Positions 37,160 through 45,649 of a stretch of DNA of 53,102 bases are shown piece by piece. The translations under genes were made by a program, and so were the position numbers. The notes under the pieces are model-generated. The model ran no database searches. It was not told the DNA's origin and saw only the letters and a list, made by a program, of their open reading frames with translations. Origin of the DNA: an uncultured Lachnospiraceae bacterium (GTDB lineage Bacteria > Bacillota > Clostridia > Lachnospirales > Lachnospiraceae); NCBI GenBank assembly GCA_900314085.1, contig OMTX01000178.1:1-53102 (forward strand). The letters run 5' to 3'. The stretch's first letter is position 1. Each line of letters begins with the position of its first letter.

Positions 37160-38647
37160 TCAGGCACCTGCGATCTCTGCCATGGCGTCCTTCATGCCCT
37201 TCTTCTCAATCAGGGCGAGGTCTGCTTTGACCGTCTCGCGGAAACCTTTGAGGTTCTTTAAGCTGTCGTCCCACATCTTCTCATTGTCGATGACGGCATC
37301 GGCAAGGGCATCAAGGGAATCGTTTTTGTGGTCATAGTAGAAATCCAGTACCCACTGGTCGTCCTTGATGTCGTAAGCGTCGCCGTTCGGACGGACAGCA
37401 TGCAGGCAGGCGTCGCCCTTCTCCTGGCCGTTATGATAGAAGCAGATGTAGGCTGCGAAGGAGAAAGCGAGGCAGGGAGCGATGGCGCCATCCTTGCGTT
37501 TTGCGTATTCGAGCAGGGACGGCATGCAGCGGGCCTTCCATTTCGAAGTCGAGTTCAGGGAAATGGAAAGGAGCAGGTGATCTACGAAAGGATTGCTGAA
37601 GCGCTCCGTTACATCGGCTGCGAACTGGTTCAGGTCGTCCTTCGGCAGGTCGAGAGTCGGGATGACTTCATTGTAAAGGGTTGCATTCATGAAGCCATGG
37701 ATGGTCTCGTCCTTCATGCAGTCGCGGACGATATTCTGGCCCGTGAGGTAGGCAGCCATGATGAAGGAGGTGTGAGCCCCGTTCAGGATGCGAACCTTCC
37801 GCTGCTTGTACGGACGGACGTCGGGAACCGTGATGATGGGCAGACCGGCCTTGTCGACGGGAAATTCCTTCTTGATCTCGTCCGGCCCTTCGATGACCCA
37901 GAAGCCGAAGACTTCGCCGACGTCGAGGAGGTTGTCGTGGTAGCCTAATTCTTCGCAGATCTTGTCAGCCTCTGTCCGCGGATAGCCGGGAACGATGCGG
38001 TCAACAAGGGTGGAGCAGAAGATGTTCTGTGTCTTGACCCAGTCCTTGAAAGCGCTTTCAAGACTCCAGTCGTCAATGTAGCGATTGACAATCTTTTCGA
38101 GTTCCTTGCCGTTATTATCAATCAGTTCGCAGGAAAGAATGATGAAGCCGGGAAGCCCCTTCTTGAACCGACGGTAGAGGAAAGCCGTAAGCTTTGCGGG
38201 GAAGGATGCAGGCGGAGCGTCGTCTGCCTTGCAGTCAGGGTCGTAAGCGATGCCGGCCTCTGTCGTATTGGATACGATGAAGCGAAGGTCAGGGTTGTCT
38301 GCGCAGGCCATGAGGCTTTCGTAGTCCTCGTAGGGGTTCAGGCAGCGGGAGATGCAGGAGATGACGCGCTTCTTGTTCACGGCCTGGCCGTTTTCTGAGC
38401 CGCGCAGGAAGAGGGTGTAGAGGCCGTCCTGGTCATTGATCATCTTTGCGAGGCCCTGGGCAATGGGCTGGGTGACAACGACTTTGCCGTTGAAGCCGGC
38501 CTTCTCGTTCAGGTTGTCGATGAAGTAGTCGACGAATGCGCGGAGGAAGTTTCCTTCGCCGAACTGCAGAATCTTCTCGGGGGCGTCCTTTAAAAGGTAG
38601 CCGTCGTAGCCCTGGGCTTCGAGTGTCTTGTAGCTTAAGTTTTCCAT
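37160..38647 (-). CDS. uxaB: Tagaturonate reductase (altronate oxidoreductase)
   Basis: 495 residues of the mannitol dehydrogenase/UxaB family. Reduces tagaturonate to altronate with NADH. The N-terminal nucleotide-binding region has QFGEGNFLRAFVDYFID; the catalytic region has KVRILNGAHTSF, which contains the conserved Lys-x4-Asn-x2-His pattern. Assignment to UxaB (galacturonate branch), and not UxuB, rests on uxaA and uxaC neighbours. The binding site is weak (AGAAAGAAG). Structured repeat B fills most of the 252-base gap to uxaC upstream. Confidence 0.9.
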   Translation of the reverse strand: MENLSYKTLEAQGYDGYLLKDAPEKILQFGEGNFLRAFVDYFIDNLNEKAGFNGKVVVTQPIAQGLAKMINDQDGLYTLFLRGSENGQAVNKKRVISCISRCLNPYEDYESLMACADNPDLRFIVSNTTEAGIAYDPDCKADDAPPASFPAKLTAFLYRRFKKGLPGFIILSCELIDNNGKELEKIVNRYIDDWSLESAFKDWVKTQNIFCSTLVDRIVPGYPRTEADKICEELGYHDNLLDVGEVFGFWVIEGPDEIKKEFPVDKAGLPIITVPDVRPYKQRKVRILNGAHTSFIMAAYLTGQNIVRDCMKDETIHGFMNATLYNEVIPTLDLPKDDLNQFAADVTERFSNPFVDHLLLSISLNSTSKWKARCMPSLLEYAKRKDGAIAPCLAFSFAAYICFYHNGQEKGDACLHAVRPNGDAYDIKDDQWVLDFYYDHKNDSLDALADAVIDNEKMWDDSLKNLKGFRETVKADLALIEKKGMKDAMAEIAGA

Positions 38648-38679
38648 GGTTTTCTTCTTTCTTTTTTATGACTAATATG

Positions 38680-38904
38680 AATAATTACAGTGCCATAAGT
38701 CATCTTCCACGGCAAATTTATTTGCCGGTGGAAGAATGACTTAATGGCACGCCCTCCACAACGAGCGTGATGCTGCGAAGCAGCAGTAAAACGCGAGGTG
38801 TGGAGGAGCAGGGCAGGAGTCGCGTAGCGACGGCGCAGAAGGTCCAGTGGACGTTCTCTTTTGCGCCGACCGGAGCGGGAGCGGAGAGCCCTGCGGTAAT
38901 TATT
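38680..38904 (+). repeat. Structured repeat, copy B (225 bp)
   Basis: Closing stem: 9-bp perfect inverted repeat, 38680-38688 with 38896-38904, which overlaps the uxaC stop codon. A 61-base hairpin (38690-38750) is built from GTGCCAT/ATGGCAC, AAGTCAT/ATGACTT, CTTCCAC/GTGGAAG and GGCAAA/TTTGCC. A stem CCTCCACA/TGTGGAGG (38753-38760 with 38799-38806) encloses GCGT/ACGC and TGCTGC-GAA-GCAGCA. A stem GCAGGGC/GCCCTGC (38808-38814 with 38888-38894) encloses GTCGC/GCGAC and GGCGCA/TGCGCC. In this orientation it is antisense to uxaC-uxaB. No ORF. Confidence 0.88.
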
Positions 38905-40336
38905 TAATGTTGAAGTAGCGGGCTGCATTCTCGTAGGAGATGCCTTTGACAATCTTTGCAAGGGCTGCCTCGTCGTCAGGGTATTCGCCGTTCTCTACGA
39001 AGTCGCCGATGAGATTGCAGGCGATGCGGCGGAAGTAGTCGTGCCGCGTGTAGGAGAGGAAGCTGCGGGAATCCGTCAGCATACCGACGAAGTTGCCGAG
39101 GAGGCCGAGGTTTCCGAGCGACCGCATCTGCTGCTCCATGCCGTCCCGCGTATCGAGGAACCACCAGGCAGCGCCGGTCTGAATCTTTCCGGGAACGTCT
39201 GCATTCTGGAAGGCGCCGGCAATGGTCGTGATGACATTGAAGTCCGAGGCATCCAGGGAGAAGATGATGGTCTTCGGCAGCTCGTCTGTGTAGTCGAGTT
39301 CGGAAAGGAGGGCAGCCAGCTCGTCGCCGCAGGAGGATTTCGCTACGATATCGAAGCCTGTGTCCGGGCCTTCCTTTTCAAACATCTTTGCGTTGACATT
39401 CCGCGTGCAGGAGTAGTGAATCTCCATGACGATGTCGTTTTTCTTGTAGGTGCGGCCGAGGTGAAGAAGGATGGCCGTCTGGTAGGCGTCGTTCTCTTCC
39501 CTTGTGAGCACTTCGCCTGCCATGGCTTTTTTGAAGGCGGCATTGACGAAGGCGCTGTCACGCTTTACGAAAGGTACATAGTCGATGCCATGGTCGGAAG
39601 CCCGGCAGCCGTGCTTTTTGAAGAAGGCGATACGGTCATCAAGGGCTGCCATCACGTCGTCAGCGGTGTCGAGTGAGGACTTGCCGACTGCAGCCGCAAG
39701 CTTTGCAATGTACTCTCTGAAGCCCGGCTTTGAAATATTGATGGCCTTGTCGGGACGGAAGGAGGGGCAGACCATGAAAGGAATGGAAGAGTCTGCAGCA
39801 ATCTTTTCGTGCCATTCGAGGGTGTCGACGGGATCGTCCGTCGTTCCGACGTATTTCACATTCGAAGACTCGATGATGCCGCGGACGGTAAGCGCCTCAT
39901 CATTCTGAAGCATCAGTTTTGTCTTTTCATAGATAGCGTCTGCTGTCTCTGGAGTCAGGGGAGTCGTAATGCCGAAGTATTTTTTCAGCTCCAGATGGCA
40001 CCAGTGGTACATGGGGTTGCCGATAGCCATTGTAAGGGCGCCGGCAAAGGCACGGAATTTTTCCTTCGGATCCGCGTCACCGGTGATCAGCTCTTCGGGA
40101 ACCCCGTTTGAGCGCATGACGCGCCACTTGTAGTGGTCGCCGAAGTAGGAGCCGTCGGGATTCTTTCCGCCGAGCCAGACTTCAGTGATGTCGTTGTAGC
40201 GGCGGTTCTCGTAAATCTCCTTCGGTGAAATGTGGCAGTGATAATCGATGAGGGGCATCTCTTCGGCGTAGTCGTGGAAGAGGTGCTTTGCGGTTTCTGT
40301 ATGCAGCATGAAGTCTGCATCCATGAATTGTTTCAT
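38900..40336 (-). CDS. uxaC: Glucuronate/galacturonate isomerase
   Basis: 478 residues. Isomerises D-galacturonate to D-tagaturonate (and glucuronate to fructuronate). Amidohydrolase-like metal site residues in PLIDYHCHISPKEI near the N-terminus; EVWLGGKNPDGSYFGDHYKWRVMR and the C-terminal LGNLGLLGNFVGMLTDSRSFLSYTRHDYFRR are characteristic of UxaC. ATG 40336 is set by AAAGGGG about 7 bases upstream; the frame is open to 40459 across the promoter. It is the first gene of the minus-strand operon, behind a consensus promoter and a perfect operator. Its stop codon is inside the terminal stem of repeat B. Confidence 0.95.
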   Translation of the reverse strand: MKQFMDADFMLHTETAKHLFHDYAEEMPLIDYHCHISPKEIYENRRYNDITEVWLGGKNPDGSYFGDHYKWRVMRSNGVPEELITGDADPKEKFRAFAGALTMAIGNPMYHWCHLELKKYFGITTPLTPETADAIYEKTKLMLQNDEALTVRGIIESSNVKYVGTTDDPVDTLEWHEKIAADSSIPFMVCPSFRPDKAINISKPGFREYIAKLAAAVGKSSLDTADDVMAALDDRIAFFKKHGCRASDHGIDYVPFVKRDSAFVNAAFKKAMAGEVLTREENDAYQTAILLHLGRTYKKNDIVMEIHYSCTRNVNAKMFEKEGPDTGFDIVAKSSCGDELAALLSELDYTDELPKTIIFSLDASDFNVITTIAGAFQNADVPGKIQTGAAWWFLDTRDGMEQQMRSLGNLGLLGNFVGMLTDSRSFLSYTRHDYFRRIACNLIGDFVENGEYPDDEAALAKIVKGISYENAARYFNIK

Positions 40337-40383
40337 TGCGATCCCCTTTGAAAGTGCAGTTGGTTTGTAGAAAAATACAAAAA

Positions 40384-40397
40384 TGTAAGCGCTTACA
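40384..40397. promoter_or_regulatory. Perfect palindromic operator for uxaC / ABC exporter
   Basis: TGTAAGCGCTTACA, extended to a 20-bp perfect palindrome at 40381-40400. It lies just downstream of the uxaC promoter (about +5 to +18), ideal for a repressor block, and in the divergent gap with the ABC exporter. It also fits the cre consensus TGWAANCGNTNWCA. Confidence 0.85.
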
Positions 40398-40412
40398 TTT
40401 TTACCTGCGTTT

Positions 40413-40441
40413 ATAATAAGCAAACGCCTCTGTAATGTCAA
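40413..40441 (-). promoter_or_regulatory. uxaC operon promoter
   Basis: Minus-strand TTGACA (40436-40441) and TATTAT (40413-40418) have a 17-base spacer. The start near 40402-40406 puts the operator at the very beginning of the transcript. Confidence 0.85.
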
Positions 40442-40501
40442 TACAACATTATGGAACAATTTTTTGCGGAACTTTTGTGCAAGATGATGAATGGAACCGA
40501 T

Positions 40502-42346
40502 ATGCTGAAAAAATTAGTATCGTATTTCAAACCCCATTTAAAGCTCTTCGTCATTGATATGATCTGCGCGGTGGCGGCAGCGGCCATTGAGCTTGCCTTT
40601 CCGGCGGTGTCGCGGTATGCCATGTACAGCCTCCTTCCGGAAAAAGCTTTTGAAACATTTTTCATAATAATGGGGATTATCCTCATCTGCTACGTCCTCA
40701 GGGCCTTCTGCTACTACGTGATGACCTACATCGGCCACACCTTCGGGATCCGCGTGGAGACGGACATCCGGGCTGACCTCTTCAAACATATTCAGACGCT
40801 GGACTTCGACTTCTTCGACCGCATGCGGACAGGAAACATTATGTCGCGGCTCACAAGCGACCTCTTTGAAATCACGGAGCTTTCCCACCACGGTCCCGAG
40901 GATCTTCTCATTTCAATTCTGACGATTGCCGGAGCCTTCTTTATGATGTTCCGGATGGAGTGGCGGCTGGCCATCGTCGTTGCCCTTCTCATTCCCCTCT
41001 TTATCGCCGTTGTCATGATTGAACGGAAAAATATGGGGCGGACTTCGACGGAGGTGAAAAAGAAGACCGCCATCATCAGCTCGGACATCGAGTCCTCCAT
41101 TTCCGGAATCCGCACGTCAAAGGCCTTTGCCAATGAAGACGTCGACCTCCTGCGTTTTGAGACTGCAAACGGCCTCTACCGGGAATCAAAGAAAGATTTT
41201 TACAAGGCGATGGGGCGGTTCAATGCCTCCATGGAATTCTTCATGGGGATCATGCCGGCGGCTGTCATTACGGCTGGCGGCGCCCTCATTATGAAAGATG
41301 AGCTCAATTACATCGACCTCATTACCTTCACCCTCTATGTCAATTCCTTCATCCAGCCCGTGCGGAAGCTCGCCAATTTTGCGGAGCAGTTCGCGAATGG
41401 CATGGCGGGCATGCGGCGCTTCGGGGAAATCATGGCGATAGAGCCTGCGGTAAAGGAGGCGCCTGCTGCAAGACCTCTGGCGGTATCCGCCGGGGAGGTG
41501 GATATTCGTAATGTGTCATTCTCATATGGAAGGGCCGGAAGTGAAGCGGCAGACTTAAGGAACGACGGCGCTGCAGGGGCGGGCAATTCCGGTGAGAATA
41601 CGCAGGCAGCAGACAGTCTTGAAGAGAGAGCCTCCCGGCGGATTCTGTCCGGCGTCAGTATTCATGCGGCACAGGGGGAGATGATTGCCGTCGTAGGTCC
41701 GTCCGGGGCCGGAAAGACGACCCTATGTCAGCTCATACCGCGTTTTTATGACGTTGAGTCGGGAAGCATCACGATTGACGGGCAGGACATCAGGGACGTT
41801 ACGAAGTATTCCCTGCGGTCGCAGGTCGGAATGGTTCAACAGGACGTTTTCATTTTTGCGGATACCATCCGGGAAAATATCCGCTACGGGCGGCCGGAAG
41901 CGTCCAATGAAGAGGTGGCTGCTGCGGCAAAGCGGGCGGAGATCTATGAGGATATCTCAGAAATGCCGGACGGCTTTGACACCTATGTCGGCGAGCGCGG
42001 GACGCGGCTTTCCGGCGGGCAGAAGCAGCGGATTGCCATCGCGCGGATTTTTCTGAAGAATCCGCAGATCCTCATTCTCGATGAGGCGACATCTGCACTT
42101 GATACCATTACAGAGGAAAAGATTCAGAAGAGCTTCGATGAGCTGATGAAGGGGCGTACATCCTTTGTCATCGCCCACCGCCTGTCAACGGTTCGTTCCG
42201 CCGACCGCATTGTCGTAATAGACAACGGGACGATTGCGGAACAGGGAACGCACGAAGAGCTCCTGGCGCGGGGAGGGGAATATGCCTCCCTCTACAACGC
42301 GCAGAAGCTCTTTGATACAAAAGCAGATATGGAAAATAAGACTTAA
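40502..42346 (+). CDS. ABC exporter, fused permease and ATPase (MsbA-like)
   Basis: 614 residues. Six membrane helices (about 1-310) are followed by a nucleotide-binding domain with Walker A VGPSGAGKTTLCQL, signature LSGGQKQRIAIAR, Walker B ILILDEATSALD and the H-loop AHRLST. A hydrophilic insertion of about 35 residues (RAGSEAADLRNDGAAGAG onward) interrupts the domain between the first strand and Walker A. It is a half-transporter, presumably a homodimer as no partner gene lies beside it. Substrate unknown. ATG 40502 resembles family starts (MLKKLVSYFKPH) but binding sites are weak; ATG 40451 is an alternative. It is divergent from uxaC with a shared operator. Its 3' end overlaps lacI by 4 bases, convergently. 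Confidence 0.87.
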   Translation: MLKKLVSYFKPHLKLFVIDMICAVAAAAIELAFPAVSRYAMYSLLPEKAFETFFIIMGIILICYVLRAFCYYVMTYIGHTFGIRVETDIRADLFKHIQTLDFDFFDRMRTGNIMSRLTSDLFEITELSHHGPEDLLISILTIAGAFFMMFRMEWRLAIVVALLIPLFIAVVMIERKNMGRTSTEVKKKTAIISSDIESSISGIRTSKAFANEDVDLLRFETANGLYRESKKDFYKAMGRFNASMEFFMGIMPAAVITAGGALIMKDELNYIDLITFTLYVNSFIQPVRKLANFAEQFANGMAGMRRFGEIMAIEPAVKEAPAARPLAVSAGEVDIRNVSFSYGRAGSEAADLRNDGAAGAGNSGENTQAADSLEERASRRILSGVSIHAAQGEMIAVVGPSGAGKTTLCQLIPRFYDVESGSITIDGQDIRDVTKYSLRSQVGMVQQDVFIFADTIRENIRYGRPEASNEEVAAAAKRAEIYEDISEMPDGFDTYVGERGTRLSGGQKQRIAIARIFLKNPQILILDEATSALDTITEEKIQKSFDELMKGRTSFVIAHRLSTVRSADRIVVIDNGTIAEQGTHEELLARGGEYASLYNAQKLFDTKADMENKT

Positions 42347-43344
42347 AATGCGGTCGTTTCGCGCTCTGCTACCGTGCAGGCAACAGATGTCTTCCGTGGT
42401 ACGGCAGCAGCTCCGGAGAGGACAGCGAATACCCGTGTCAGGGTATCCTGGCAGTTTTTCTCCAGCCTGTTGTCGATGGAGGTAAGCTCCGGTGTGGAGG
42501 CAAGGGCCAGGGGGGAATTGTTGTAGCCGACGACGGACAGGGCGCCGGGGACGGAAATCCCGCGGGAGAGGGCGTATTTGACGACTCCTACTGCCATGGC
42601 GTCATCTGTCGCAAAGCAGGCGTCGATATCAGGCTTCATCGCGGAAAGCAGCTTTTTCGTAAAAGCAATGTCGTTTTTTGTATGGATCATGAGATCCGGA
42701 TTTGCTGTTCGCCCGTAGTCACCGAGGGCGTGCAGGTAGCCGGACTTTTTCTGATTGGCGCTGTAGGAATCGGAGTCCGTCAGGAAGAGAATCTTCTCGC
42801 GGCCGTTTTCAATCAGACGCTTCGTGACGTCGTATGAAACTGCAAAGTCGTTTGCAAAGGTGCAGTAGACGTTTTCACAGTCGAGGTAGGCGTTGATCAG
42901 AAAGACGGGCTTCTTCTTGGCGGCCTTCTTGATCATATCTGTATTGTGGGCGGCATTTGTGCTGCCGGCATAGGTGGAACCGACAAGAATCAGGGCATCG
43001 ACGCGTTTGTCCAAAAGGAGCTCGATGTGGCGGTCCTTCCCTTCTTTTGAAAAGCCCGAGCAGGATAATATCATTCCGAAGTTTTTTTCGGCGAGCCCTG
43101 TTTCGAGATAGGAAACGGCACGGGACATGAAGTCATCGCTGATGTCCGGAACGAGGACGCCGACTGTTTTCATGGAGTCAGATCCCATTCCCTGGGCAAA
43201 GACGTTCGGCGTATAGCCTTCCGCTTCGATGACGGCCATGATCCGGGCTCTTGCCCGTTCCGTGACCTTGTCCGAGCCGTTGATGACGCGGGAGACGGTG
43301 GCTGTAGAGTAGCCGCTCTCCCGGGCGATGTCGTAGATATTCAT
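42343..43344 (-). CDS. LacI-family transcriptional regulator
   Basis: 333 residues. N-terminal helix-turn-helix and hinge NIYDIARESGYSTATVSRVINGSDKVTERARARIMAVIEAEGYTPN, then a periplasmic-binding-like effector domain (TVGVLVPDISDDFMSRAV ... CFATDDAMAVGVVKYALSRGISVPGALSVVGYNNSP). It is central to the uronate/pectin region and the best local candidate to bind the TGTAAG-NN-CTTACA operators. A half-site, CCGCTTACAT (43371-43380), lies 27 bases before its start, consistent with self-control. The effector is unknown; a uronate or KDG is a reasonable guess. Confidence 0.9.
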   Translation of the reverse strand: MNIYDIARESGYSTATVSRVINGSDKVTERARARIMAVIEAEGYTPNVFAQGMGSDSMKTVGVLVPDISDDFMSRAVSYLETGLAEKNFGMILSCSGFSKEGKDRHIELLLDKRVDALILVGSTYAGSTNAAHNTDMIKKAAKKKPVFLINAYLDCENVYCTFANDFAVSYDVTKRLIENGREKILFLTDSDSYSANQKKSGYLHALGDYGRTANPDLMIHTKNDIAFTKKLLSAMKPDIDACFATDDAMAVGVVKYALSRGISVPGALSVVGYNNSPLALASTPELTSIDNRLEKNCQDTLTRVFAVLSGAAAVPRKTSVACTVAERETTAF

Positions 43345-43458
43345 ATATTTCCCCTGTTTTTTGTCGGAAACCGCTTACATTCAGCCGGGCCCCTCGTCCG
43401 GTAGAATTTTTCCTGTAAGTTTCCGATCGCTTGTGATACATTAAGATGCACCTGACAA

Positions 43459-43684
43459 ACATGATTACCGCAAGGCTCCGTTGCTTTGCAACTCCCGCCT
43501 TGTCTCCGCTCCCGCTCCGGTCGGGCGCAAAGCAGACGTCCACTGGACGTCTAGCGCCCCCTCAGCTCCCGCTTTCGTGAAACTTCGTCTCCCTTCGCGG
43601 TCGCTGAGGGGCGCGCCATTAAGTCATTCACCCACAGGCAAATAAATTTGCCGTGGGTGATGACTTTTGACGCTGTAATCATGT
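43459..43684 (-). repeat. Structured repeat, copy C (226 bp)
   Basis: Read on the minus strand it has the same order as copy B. Closing stem: 10-bp perfect inverted repeat, 43459-43468 with 43675-43684. Long hairpin with AAGTCAT/ATGACTT, CACCCAC/GTGGGTG and GGCAAA/TTTGCC. Stem CTCAGC/GCTGAG with an extended GCGCCCC side. A last domain shares GTCCAGTGGACGT, GCGCC, GACCGGAGCGGGAGCGGAGA and GCCTTGCG with copy B. Its right end overlaps the pectinesterase operator by 3 bases. No ORF. Confidence 0.87.
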
Positions 43685-43695
43685 AAGCACTTACT
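43682..43695. promoter_or_regulatory. LacI/CcpA-type operator upstream of the pectinesterase gene
   Basis: TGTAAGCACTTACT: arms TGTAAG/CTTAC with a CA centre and one mismatch in the last base. It lies 25 bases before the ATG and touches the outer end of structured repeat C. Confidence 0.6.
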
Positions 43696-43719
43696 ATTTC
43701 AAAATGCAAGGGGAAAGTT

Positions 43720-44532
43720 ATGAAAGTGATCAAATATCTTGAGAAAGAAGACATGGAAAAGGAGCAGGTTTTTACCGGCCAGTCCGTCATCGGATTTTCA
43801 GATGACGTCATAGACGGGAAGACATTTACCAACGCCTGCGGAGCCGTCGAAATCCATCCTGACGGGAAGCCTTTTCATACCTTCCGGACAGCAACGCTGC
43901 TTGTAAACGGAGACAATCTGACGTTTCGAAACTGCACATTTGAGAATACGGCAGGAAGCGGGAAGACGGCAGGCCAGGCTCTGGCGCTCTACTGTGACGG
44001 CGACGGCCTTGCCTTTGAAAACTGCAGGCTTTTGGGCTTTCAGGATACCCTTTTTCTGGCGCCCCTTCCTCCGAAGGAAATTCAGAAGGACGGTTTTTTA
44101 GGACCCGGCCAGGTCAAGCCGCGGACTCCGCGGCATGTGATTTTCCGAAACTGCTATATAGAGGGCAGCGTGGACTTCGTCTTTGGCGGAGCCTGGGGAG
44201 AATTCTTTGACTGTGAATTCAAGAGCGTGGAGCCGGGCTATGTCTTCGCCCCGTCGACGCCGGAGGGGCAGGAACACGGCTTTGTGGTGACGAACGGGAC
44301 GTTTACGGCAGGACCGGGGGTCGATGATGAAAGCGTTTACATCGGCCGCCCCTGGCGGGACTATGCCCGGTGCGAGCTCATTGACTGCACACTCGGATCC
44401 CACATCAAACGCGAGGGCTGGTCGGACTGGAACAAGCCTGCCGCACGGGAGAATGCCTATTTTGCAGAGCGCGGCTCGAAGGGACCGGGGGCGTCGCGTG
44501 AGCGCGATTCCTTCGCCCACGTGGAGGCGTAG
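43720..44532 (+). CDS. Cytoplasmic pectin methylesterase (CE8)
   Basis: 270 residues. Removes methyl esters from galacturonan. Right-handed beta-helix pattern with CE8 motifs: GFQDTLF (Gln 108, Asp 109), SVDFVFGGA (Asp about 152) and GRPWRDYARC (Arg about 209). There is no signal peptide, so it is predicted to act in the cytoplasm on imported methylated oligogalacturonides. An operator and AAGGGGAAAG binding site precede the ATG. It is followed by 52-bp tandem repeats and the convergent araC gene. Confidence 0.9.
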   Translation: MKVIKYLEKEDMEKEQVFTGQSVIGFSDDVIDGKTFTNACGAVEIHPDGKPFHTFRTATLLVNGDNLTFRNCTFENTAGSGKTAGQALALYCDGDGLAFENCRLLGFQDTLFLAPLPPKEIQKDGFLGPGQVKPRTPRHVIFRNCYIEGSVDFVFGGAWGEFFDCEFKSVEPGYVFAPSTPEGQEHGFVVTNGTFTAGPGVDDESVYIGRPWRDYARCELIDCTLGSHIKREGWSDWNKPAARENAYFAERGSKGPGASRERDSFAHVEA

Positions 44533-44662
44533 GGGGGACAAACGCCGCGAACTGCGGATTCTTACCCACGGAGACATGCAAGAGGGGGGACAAACGCCGC
44601 GAACTGCGGATTCTTACCCACGGAGACATGCAAGAGGGGGGACAAACGCCGCGAACTGCGGA
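44532..44662 (+). repeat. 52-bp tandem repeats (2.5 copies) after the pectinesterase gene
   Basis: Units start at 44532, 44584 and 44636; the first two are identical, and the third stops after about 27 bases at the araC gene end. Each holds GGGGGGACAAACG, a CCGC-GAACT-GCGG hairpin and GATTCTTACCCACGGAGACA. The array fills the whole convergent gap (132 bases) between the pectinesterase and AraC genes. Confidence 0.93.
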
Positions 44663-44664
44663 GG

Positions 44665-45522
44665 TCAGATCCCGTCATTCTGCATGGAAAGCAGCAGCTT
44701 CTGGTCGCCCATATGTTCCTTGCGGTACTGACGCGGGGAGGCGCCGTAGGACTTCTTGAAGCAGTCCTTAAAGTAGTTGCCGCTCGTAAAGCCGTTGTTC
44801 ACTGCGATTTCCTCTATGCGGTGGTCCGTGCCCAGAAGCTCTTTTTCCGCCTCCTTCAGGCGGGTGAGGGTGACAAATTCCTTCAGGCCGATCCCGGTTT
44901 CACTCTTGAATTTTTTGCTGAAATAGGACTCGGAGAGCCCGGCCCGTTCGGCAAGGGCGAGGAGGGTGAGATCGGCTGCCGGATTTTCTGTGATATAGGT
45001 AAGCGCGTCGGAGATGATCGTATCTCCCTCGCGCTTTTTTTCACCCCTCGTTTCGGTGCTGCAGCGGAGGACAGTGAGAAAGAGCAGGCGCAGGAGGTAG
45101 CGGCTCATCTGGCCGGACAGGTCATCCGCCAGGCGGTCCTCATTGATCATCTGGTCGATCATGGAGGACATATTTTCCCGGTAGGGAGCGGGAATGTGCC
45201 GGATTACAATGGCGGTGCTCTCTGGGATGGCCGGATTGAAGGGCTTCCCGCCGTCCATCAGCTCGTCAAAATAATAATAAACATTGACGCGGGTGCAGGC
45301 TGTCGCATAGTAGAAGCAGTGGGAAATCCGCGGCGGGATGATACAGAAGTCCCCGGCAGAAAGCGTCATGGCATCTTTTTTTGTAAGAAGGGAGCATGAA
45401 CCGCTTTCGAGGTAGTAGATCTCGTAATAGCTGTGCTTGTGGGACATGGGCATCTTGTAGAGGCTCTTCCTCTGTACCCGGCTCACATTGATCCCTTCGA
45501 TTTCATTATTATTCAATCTCAT
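44665..45522 (-). CDS. AraC-family transcriptional regulator
   Basis: About 285 residues. N-terminal cupin-like sensor (MPMSHKHSYYEIYYLESGSCSLL ... LSAGDFCIIPPRISHCF) and C-terminal double helix-turn-helix (LTLLALAERAGLSESYFSKKFKSETGIGLKEFVTLTRLKEAEKELL ... IEEIAVNNGFTSGNYFKDCFKKSYGASPRQYRKEH). It is divergent from GH43-1 and convergent with the pectinesterase gene, so it probably responds to a pentose or uronate. The start is uncertain: ATG 45522, ATG 45540 and TTG 45549 are all in frame and no good binding site is seen. A TATAAT at 45530-45535 (minus) would make the 45522 start nearly leaderless. Confidence 0.87.
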   Translation of the reverse strand: MRLNNNEIEGINVSRVQRKSLYKMPMSHKHSYYEIYYLESGSCSLLTKKDAMTLSAGDFCIIPPRISHCFYYATACTRVNVYYYFDELMDGGKPFNPAIPESTAIVIRHIPAPYRENMSSMIDQMINEDRLADDLSGQMSRYLLRLLFLTVLRCSTETRGEKKREGDTIISDALTYITENPAADLTLLALAERAGLSESYFSKKFKSETGIGLKEFVTLTRLKEAEKELLGTDHRIEEIAVNNGFTSGNYFKDCFKKSYGASPRQYRKEHMGDQKLLLSMQNDGI

Positions 45523-45635
45523 ACCGCAATTATAACCCATAGATGGCAAAAATTCAGTATTAAATTAGTAAAAATGACCGATTTTCGTGTAGTTTTCGTC
45601 AAACTGTCGCTGTATACTTCTTGCAGTTTCAAAAA

Positions 45636-45649
45636 TGTAAGCCCTTACA
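45636..45649. promoter_or_regulatory. LacI/CcpA-type operator upstream of GH43-1
   Basis: TGTAAGCCCTTACA: perfect arms with a CC centre, in the araC/GH43-1 divergent gap. A possible plus-strand -10 (TATACT, 45612-45617) lies 18 bases upstream, which would put the site just after the transcription start. The rest of the 290-base gap shows no gene. Confidence 0.65.

Larger units (their letters stand above)
43345..43719. other. 375-base gap between lacI and the pectinesterase gene
   Basis: From the left: 43345-43458 holds the lacI leader with operator half-sites CCGCTTACAT (43371-43380) and TGTAAGTTTCC (near 43413), with no clear promoter. 43459-43684 is structured repeat C. 43682-43695 is an operator. 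43696-43719 is the pectinesterase leader with AAGGGGAAAG as binding site. No gene is seen. Confidence 0.7.

Noticed and set aside
44532..44662. Possible CRISPR array or coding repeat
   Set aside because: Direct tandem repeats without spacers; a 52-base period shifts frame between units, so it is not a protein repeat.
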